Assembly: GCA_947259185.1 (NCBI GenBank)
Contig: CAMYKT010000045.1
Span: forward strand, 1-10,953
From: an uncultured Methanobacteriaceae archaeon
GTDB lineage: Archaea; Methanobacteriota; Methanobacteria; Methanobacteriales; Methanobacteriaceae
DNA length: 10,953 nt
Direction: 5' to 3'
Shown here: positions 8,701 through 10,953 of the stretch, piece by piece
Position numbering within the stretch: position 1 is the stretch's first letter
Layout: every line of letters starts with the position of its first letter
The notes under the pieces: generated by a model
Databases searched by the model: none
Seen by the model: the letters and a program-made list of their open reading frames with translations, nothing else
What the model was told of the DNA's origin: nothing
Made by a program: the position numbers and the translations under genes

Positions 8701-8900
8701 TCTCCGGCGGCGGCGTATTGTTGTTCAATAGTTTCAGTCTCTGGCTCGTTAGAATGGTCTGCAGTGCTCTCATTTAAGAGTTCACTGGTATTTTCCATGG
8801 TTTCAATATCTGATTCGATGTCTTGAATTTCGGTGTCATTGCTTTGGGCATAAATTGCGTTTACATTTAATATAGCAATGCATAATGCTAAGATTAGCAC
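5709..8900 (-). CDS. Secreted pseudomurein-binding protein: GH-like barrel, repeats, PeiW/PeiP-like transglutaminase-fold peptidase
   Basis: This 1063-residue wall protein begins with a signal-peptide core (LILALCIAILNVNAIYA; cleavage likely near residue 18), then an acidic, Ser/Thr/Asn-rich spacer to about 78 with several N-glycosylation sequons. Residues 80-335 resemble the DUF4015/GHL10 glycoside-hydrolase-like barrels: GIHLDYVRFPG (D182), DVLVPMIY (247-254), GYAIFRFG (316-323). Three blocks of pseudomurein-binding repeats follow (352-484, 544-676, 760-890), separated by Pro-rich linkers (499-530, 691-746). The C-terminus (about 905-1063) is a transglutaminase-like domain with Cys-His-Asp triad C983 (GNCVDHTHL), H1018 (YGHVWAE) and D1033 (YAADATS), as in the endoisopeptidases PeiW/PeiP. 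C924 and C1008 could form a disulfide. I infer a wall-bound enzyme that remodels pseudomurein; substrate and activity are not proven. The start is uncertain: GTG 8900 lacks a nearby ribosome-binding site and a basic n-region, and the frame stays open upstream to 8938. The gene has its own promoter and terminator. Confidence 0.88.
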   Translation of the reverse strand: MLILALCIAILNVNAIYAQSNDTEIQDIESDIETMENTSELLNESTADHSNEPETETIEQQYAAAGENKTANNSSKTASGAIYVRADNMKNVDFNQLKVAGITDIFLSYAAFDTPSYQTTLNKFLNDTQNNGIRVSVWVQAFRVNNTWINPTLPENQAIINAILNDIQRYTQIPGVGGIHLDYVRFPGNAYNSTNGTESITNYVATVNQLVKALNPNALLSAALMPEGAANAYYYGQDYAQLANHLDVLVPMIYRGNYNQTIDWIGTVTSYIVNQAGGTQVWAALLSYHSDANTTAVPANVLMADLIESLDKGASGYAIFRFGILDNSFYNAVGGITEDDIKPPSFSLEEITDAASRVKKFIDDKMQLPTFVIINNYKVNMGDFLYLMSQATIQLENGNQAKISHKTMAPATNSNGDNNTGNLDRAAYQDLAQRLVNFMTQNKQAPNFATVSEGKIKYEALVCIYSRILNFYKDNKQMPNFVRLENTHLVKAAAVESTQPPVQPPAEPPAEPPAEPPAEPPAEPPAEPPVNNTPLKLSNAAIAEAANRVNAFIAANQRLPLHVTINNVQVPISDFLYFMSKAVIQLNTGNNNLITQKTIASPNNSTGGTIKTGNLLKKDYVNLAQRLVKFMDTNGQAPNFATVPQGRIKYEGLVEVLSRILNFHHQNKVLPNFARVTSAVNQVKAPLPAVEPPAEPPAEPPAEPPAEPPAEPPVEPPVEPPVEPPVEPPVEPPVEPPVEPPVEPPVNPDIPQFTLDQIKDAANRVKTYTDSNAKLPNFVTINNVQVSMSDFLYLLVKEILQSNSGVNSNIQYLLVNPATNSSGSDLSGTLNKTEYLDLAQRVLNFIDANKQAPNFAKSSRGNIRFESMVYMFTKIVNFQKTENYLPNFVTLDSLTSRLGAPVKLYTFPYQGEGTAQYLRATRNCEVTNAAIVNLANSITSGINSTLGKAEAIFNWTRDNLSYSFYYNTRFGAVGTLNNRTGNCVDHTHLLIALTRAAKIPARYAHGDCTFNSGATYGHVWAEVLIGNTWYAADATSMSNSLGVINSWNTNTVKMKGKYAEITF
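6663..6830 (-). repeat. 12-bp tandem repeat, 14 units, encoding (EPPA)5(EPPV)9
   Basis: Fourteen in-frame 12-bp units read on the plus strand as GGTGGTTCTRCT. They encode the linker between repeat blocks 2 and 3 (residues 691-746). The A and V variants are sorted into runs of five and nine rather than mixed, which indicates unit-by-unit duplication. The long open frame on the other strand here is only a by-product of the repeat. Confidence 0.92.
7311..7406 (-). repeat. 12-bp tandem repeat, 8 units, encoding QPPV-QPPA-(EPPA)5-EPPV
   Basis: Eight in-frame 12-bp units encode the linker between repeat blocks 1 and 2 (residues 499-530). The unit is the same as at 6663-6830, so the two linkers share an origin but differ in copy number and in the A/V residue. 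Confidence 0.9.
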
Positions 8901-8904
8901 TATA

Positions 8905-8955
8905 TTATTTTTTCGCGAAATTATATCTCCTCCACATCAATTGAGATTCCCTCCT
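8905..8955 (-). promoter_or_regulatory. Ribosome-binding region with a 10-codon ORF overlapping the wall-gene start
   Basis: On the minus strand AGGAGGG (8955-8949) is followed by TTG-ATG (8940-8935). The ATG opens the 10-codon frame MWRRYNFAKK ending in TAA at 8907-8905. A second motif GGAGGAG (8933-8927) lies within that small frame. The main gene's frame is offset by one base here, and it is open upstream of GTG 8900 through ISRKNNIV back to a TGA at 8939-8937. Two readings fit: translation of the main gene starts at ATT 8921-8919 behind GGAGGAG, or it starts at ATG 8937 and changes frame by one base at the A6 run (8913-8908). Either gives a signal peptide with a basic n-region. Confidence 0.5.
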
Positions 8956-8985
8956 AAAAAAAAAGAACCCTTAAAGGCCCCTTTA
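8956..8985 (-). promoter_or_regulatory. Leader hairpin plus U9, possible attenuator
   Basis: Reading the minus strand, TAAAGGGGCCTTTA (8985-8972) can fold into a 5-6 bp hairpin. After seven bases comes a run of nine T (8964-8956), immediately before the AGGAGGG ribosome-binding site. The element lies inside the inferred 5' leader of the wall-protein gene, so it looks like a transcription attenuator. The stem is short and the effect is inferred. Confidence 0.35.
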
Positions 8986-9029
8986 TTTACAAGAGATTCA
9001 ACTGATAGAATTAATCCACTTTAACTTCC

Positions 9030-9044
9030 TATATAAATTTATCG
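9030..9044 (-). promoter_or_regulatory. Archaeal promoter (BRE and TATA box) of the wall-protein gene
   Basis: On the minus strand CGATAAA (9044-9038) is followed directly by TTTATATA (9037-9030), an exact archaeal box A with a BRE-like purine/A-rich element in front. Transcription would start near 9005, giving a leader of about 70-85 bases before the candidate start codons at 8937 or 8921. Confidence 0.6.
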
Positions 9045-9444
9045 AATTATTTCTTTAAAAAAGATGATTTATAGGGCTTTAAATTTAAATTGAGAACTCA
9101 GGAGGATTATTTTCATGCTATTAAAATATAATCCTATTTTTAATGTCAGATTGAGTATTCTGACCATATTCTAAACTCATTTACAACATAAAGAATGGTT
9201 ATCTCCTTTTTTTCTATGAAATAACTTTATCTAATCTTCATTACTCCAAATAACTTTAAATATTCCTGATAAGGACGATATTTATCTCAATTTAATACCT
9301 CTCCACTAAACTCCATATTTTAAATTTAAATAAAACTATTTAAAACGTTTTTATAATCAATAAAATCATTTATGGGTCTTTAAATGCTCAGGGCAGATTA
9401 CAAATCAGGAATAAACATTATTTTTAGTGAAATTTTTATCCAGC
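9045..9444. other. AT-rich intergenic stretch
   Basis: This is the larger part of the gap between the two wall-protein genes. I see no substantial gene. The only element noted is a 19-codon plus-strand frame at 9115-9174 behind a good ribosome-binding site. The rest is AT-rich without clear repeats or hairpins. Confidence 0.5.
9115..9174 (+). CDS. Possible 19-residue small protein
   Basis: A strong AGGAGG motif at 9100-9105 is followed after nine bases by an ATG opening MLLKYNPIFNVRLSILTIF and a TAA. The peptide is hydrophobic with three basic residues. It is antisense to no known gene and lies between the wall-protein promoter and a decayed gene. No family is recognisable; the ribosome-binding site is the only support, so it may be a chance ORF or the remains of a gene start. 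Confidence 0.2.
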   Translation: MLLKYNPIFNVRLSILTIF

Positions 9445-9675
9445 TTATGAAGAAAATACACTTATTTCAGCAAAAAAGCCTGTATTTTGCATTTGAAACA
9501 AAATTTCAGCTTTTTTCTGATTAATTTTACATCCAGAAAGTAATATAACCAAAATAGGAGGTGTATTAATAAATTTTTCAGGGCCTGGGGATAGGGCTTT
9601 AATCCACCTTTACTCCACAATCGATAGATATTGGCTGATTTATCCTGGGCAGGATCCATTATAATCGATCTAAAA
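9445..9675 (-). pseudogene. Frameshifted gene remnant, nitroreductase-like
   Basis: Two minus-strand frames together read like the middle of one protein. The first, through about 9675-9600, gives IFRSIIMDPAQDKSANIYRL and then WSKGG. The second, 9609-9445, gives RWIKALSPGPEKFINTPPIL, VILLSG and MQNTGFFAEI before a TAA. The pattern F..II.DPA..K, then KFI.TPPILVILL, then MQ.TGF..EI resembles the nitroreductase order (F.VV.DPE, K.I..AP.VIVV, .QD.G.A..N), but this is by-eye reasoning. The active-site N-terminus and the whole C-terminal half are missing and a frame change is needed, so the piece is decayed. Base composition is less AT-rich than the flanks, as expected of former coding DNA. A 65-codon ORF in the first frame (9659-9462) exists, but its second half looks like out-of-frame reading. 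Confidence 0.4.
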
Positions 9676-9752
9676 ATAATAACTGTAATTAATAATTTTA
9701 ATTTAATATATATTATTTATCCTTTATTCTTAATCTAAAAAATATTTTCTTT

Positions 9753-9798
9753 AAAAAAAAAAGAAATTAGAGAAAGGCATATTATTTTTTGCCTTTCT
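9753..9798 (-). terminator. Hairpin plus U-tract terminator of the second wall-protein gene
   Basis: A 9-bp perfect stem, AGAAAGGCA at 9771-9779 with TGCCTTTCT at 9790-9798, lies about 25 bp after the TAG stop at 9824-9826. On the minus strand it is followed by a run of ten T (complement of 9753-9762). The design matches the terminator at 5655-5705. Confidence 0.72.
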
Positions 9799-9823
9799 GG
9801 TTAGTTAAAAAGAAGGCTTGAAC

Positions 9824-10953
9824 CTACCAAGGTAGATTACTGTGCCTTCCTTTCATCACTACCGTAGCAGTGTTCCAACTGTTAATTATGCCCAAAGAAT
9901 TGCTGTAACTGGTGGCATCTGCCGCGTACCACTGGTTACCAATTAATATTTCGGCCCAAACATGTCCGTAAGTACTTCCGCTGTTAAAGGTGCAGTCACC
10001 ATGTGCATACCGGGCAGGTATTCCTGCTGCTCTGGAGAGAGCCACCACCAGGTGGGTATGATCCACACAGTTACCACTCCTATTAGCCAGAGTATTTACT
10101 GCGCCATATTTGGTATTGTAATAGAATTCATATCTTAAGTTATTCCTAACCCAGTTAAAGATAGCCTCAGCTTTATCCCAGTTGTTATTCAAGCCACCAG
10201 TTAAACTGGCTGATAATGACTGAATCTGAGCATTATTCACCTGACAGTTTTGGGTGGCCACCAAATACTGGTTTAAACCCTCCCCCTGATAAGGGGTGGT
10301 CAAACTAGAACCAGAACCACTAGAAGAAATTCCACCAATAATAGCCACAGTATTAGGTAGTTGGTTGTTGTTTTTGGCAAAGTCCATTATTCTGGTGTAG
10401 GCGTAGATGAGGTTTTCGTATTTTATGCGGGCCTGGTTGTGGGTGGCGAAGTTGGGTGCTTGTTTGTTGGTTTCCATGAATTGGAGTATTCTTTGTGCGA
10501 GGTCCAGGTATTGGGCTTTGTTTAGTGTTCCGGTTTCCATGTTTCCGGTGGAGTTGGTGGGTTCGGTGATGTTTTGGTGGTTGATGGGGTTGTTGTTATT
10601 GGTGTTGGTTTGTGTTGTTGCTTTTAGTAGCAGGTAGAGGTATTCGCTCATGTTTAGTTGTTTTTGGTTGATGGTGACGTAGTTGGGTAGTTTTTGATTG
10701 GTTTCTATGAATGTTTTTACCCTGGTGGCGGCATCTTGTATGCTGGCCAGGGTGAAGGCGTTGGGATTGTTATTGGTTGGAGGGTTTGCTGGTGCGGTTC
10801 CTCCTTGTATGTTGATTATGTTTACGGTGTGGGGTAGTTGGTTGTTGTTTTTGGCAAAGTCCATTATTCTGGTGTAGGCGTAGATGAGGTTTTCGTATTT
10901 TATGCGGGCCTGGTTGTGGGTGGCGAAGTTGGGTGCTTGTTTGTTGGTTTCCA
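9824..10953 (-). CDS. Pseudomurein-binding repeat protein with PeiW/PeiP-like peptidase domain (5' end outside window)
   Basis: The frame is open to the window edge, about 376 residues; the ATG at 10864 is an internal Met of a repeat, not the start. Reading from the edge: the rest of one binding repeat (ETNKQAPNFA...), a half-repeat ending NNNQLPHTV, a short linker GGTAPANPPTNNNPN, a full repeat (AATRVKTFIETNQKLPNYV...LYLLLKA), a second repeat and half-repeat nearly identical to the first pair, a Ser/Gly linker, then the transglutaminase-like domain. Numbered from the Met at 10864, the triad is C266, H301, D316, and C207 and C291 match the other cysteines of the paralogue. Across the core from GNCVDHTHL to INSWNT, 60 of 69 residues agree with the protein at 5709-8900 by hand alignment. 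It lacks the EPPA linkers in the visible part. Signal peptide and any N-terminal catalytic domain cannot be judged. Function inferred: wall-anchored pseudomurein peptidase or remodelling factor. Confidence 0.85.
   Translation of the reverse strand, partial: ETNKQAPNFATHNQARIKYENLIYAYTRIMDFAKNNNQLPHTVNIINIQGGTAPANPPTNNNPNAFTLASIQDAATRVKTFIETNQKLPNYVTINQKQLNMSEYLYLLLKATTQTNTNNNNPINHQNITEPTNSTGNMETGTLNKAQYLDLAQRILQFMETNKQAPNFATHNQARIKYENLIYAYTRIMDFAKNNNQLPNTVAIIGGISSSGSGSSLTTPYQGEGLNQYLVATQNCQVNNAQIQSLSASLTGGLNNNWDKAEAIFNWVRNNLRYEFYYNTKYGAVNTLANRSGNCVDHTHLVVALSRAAGIPARYAHGDCTFNSGSTYGHVWAEILIGNQWYAADATSYSNSLGIINSWNTATVVMKGRHSNLPW
10356..10476 (-). repeat. 121-bp exact direct repeat, copy A
   Basis: Identical base for base to 10833-10953 (offset 477 bp, 159 codons). 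It encodes METNKQAPNFATHNQARIKY through MDFAKNNNQLP, one binding repeat plus the half-repeat. The second copy is cut by the window edge, so the identity may run further. Confidence 0.92.
10833..10953 (-). repeat. 121-bp exact direct repeat, copy B (runs to window edge)
   Basis: Second copy of 10356-10476. The 477-bp period covers a whole repeat block, which suggests an array of such blocks beyond the window. Confidence 0.92.

Noticed and set aside
9462..9659. Intact 65-residue small gene
   Set aside because: Its second half is out of frame with a much more protein-like reading (9609-9445), so a frameshifted remnant explains it better. No ribosome-binding site is seen before its ATG.
10864..10864. 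ATG 10864 as the start of the second wall-protein gene
   Set aside because: The frame stays open to the window edge and encodes a repeat identical to an internal one; this Met is within the repeat unit, so the gene is partial.

Overview
The window looks like chromosomal DNA from a pseudomurein-walled methanogenic archaeon, most likely a Methanobacterium or close relative (Methanobacteriales). The reasons are two large surface proteins built from pseudomurein-binding repeats (a repeat tied to the Methanobacteriales cell wall), a TTTATATA box with a BRE-like element upstream of one of them, Shine-Dalgarno motifs of the archaeal GGAGGTGATC type, AT-rich intergenic DNA, and PAS-rich signalling proteins typical of this group. 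No tRNA, rRNA, CRISPR array, insertion sequence or integrase was seen.

Left part (1-5500): a possible divergent gene leaves the window at base 1 (minus strand). After about 460 bp of AT-rich spacer comes a plus-strand response regulator with five PAS-like domains and no output domain (536-2773). Convergent to it on the minus strand are a small DUF454/YbaN-family membrane protein (2855-3226) and a soluble four-PAS HisKA_2 histidine kinase (3311-5500). Kinase and regulator share an identical 10-residue linker encoded by a 32-bp exact inverted repeat. They plausibly form one signalling pair, with a phosphoryl group passing from the kinase His to the receiver Asp, although they are not in one operon.

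Right part (5655-10953): two paralogous minus-strand genes encode secreted wall proteins. The complete one (5709-8900) combines a glycoside-hydrolase-like barrel, three blocks of pseudomurein-binding repeats separated by (EPPA/EPPV)n linkers, and a C-terminal transglutaminase-like Cys-His-Asp domain resembling the pseudomurein endoisopeptidases PeiW/PeiP. The second (9824-10953) has the same repeat and peptidase modules, but its 5' end lies outside the window. Each ends in a hairpin plus U-tract terminator. The complete gene has its own promoter, a leader with a terminator-like hairpin and U9 tract, and a puzzling start region: the usable signal peptide lies in frame upstream of the first conventional start codon and is reachable only from a non-ATG codon or by a one-base frame change at an A6 run.

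Between the two wall genes is an 880-bp non-coding stretch holding a frameshifted remnant that looks nitroreductase-like. The most interesting candidate system is the wall-remodelling pair: a chromosomal enzyme that may cut both the glycan and the peptide of pseudomurein, with repeat arrays that are evidently being homogenised and expanded.
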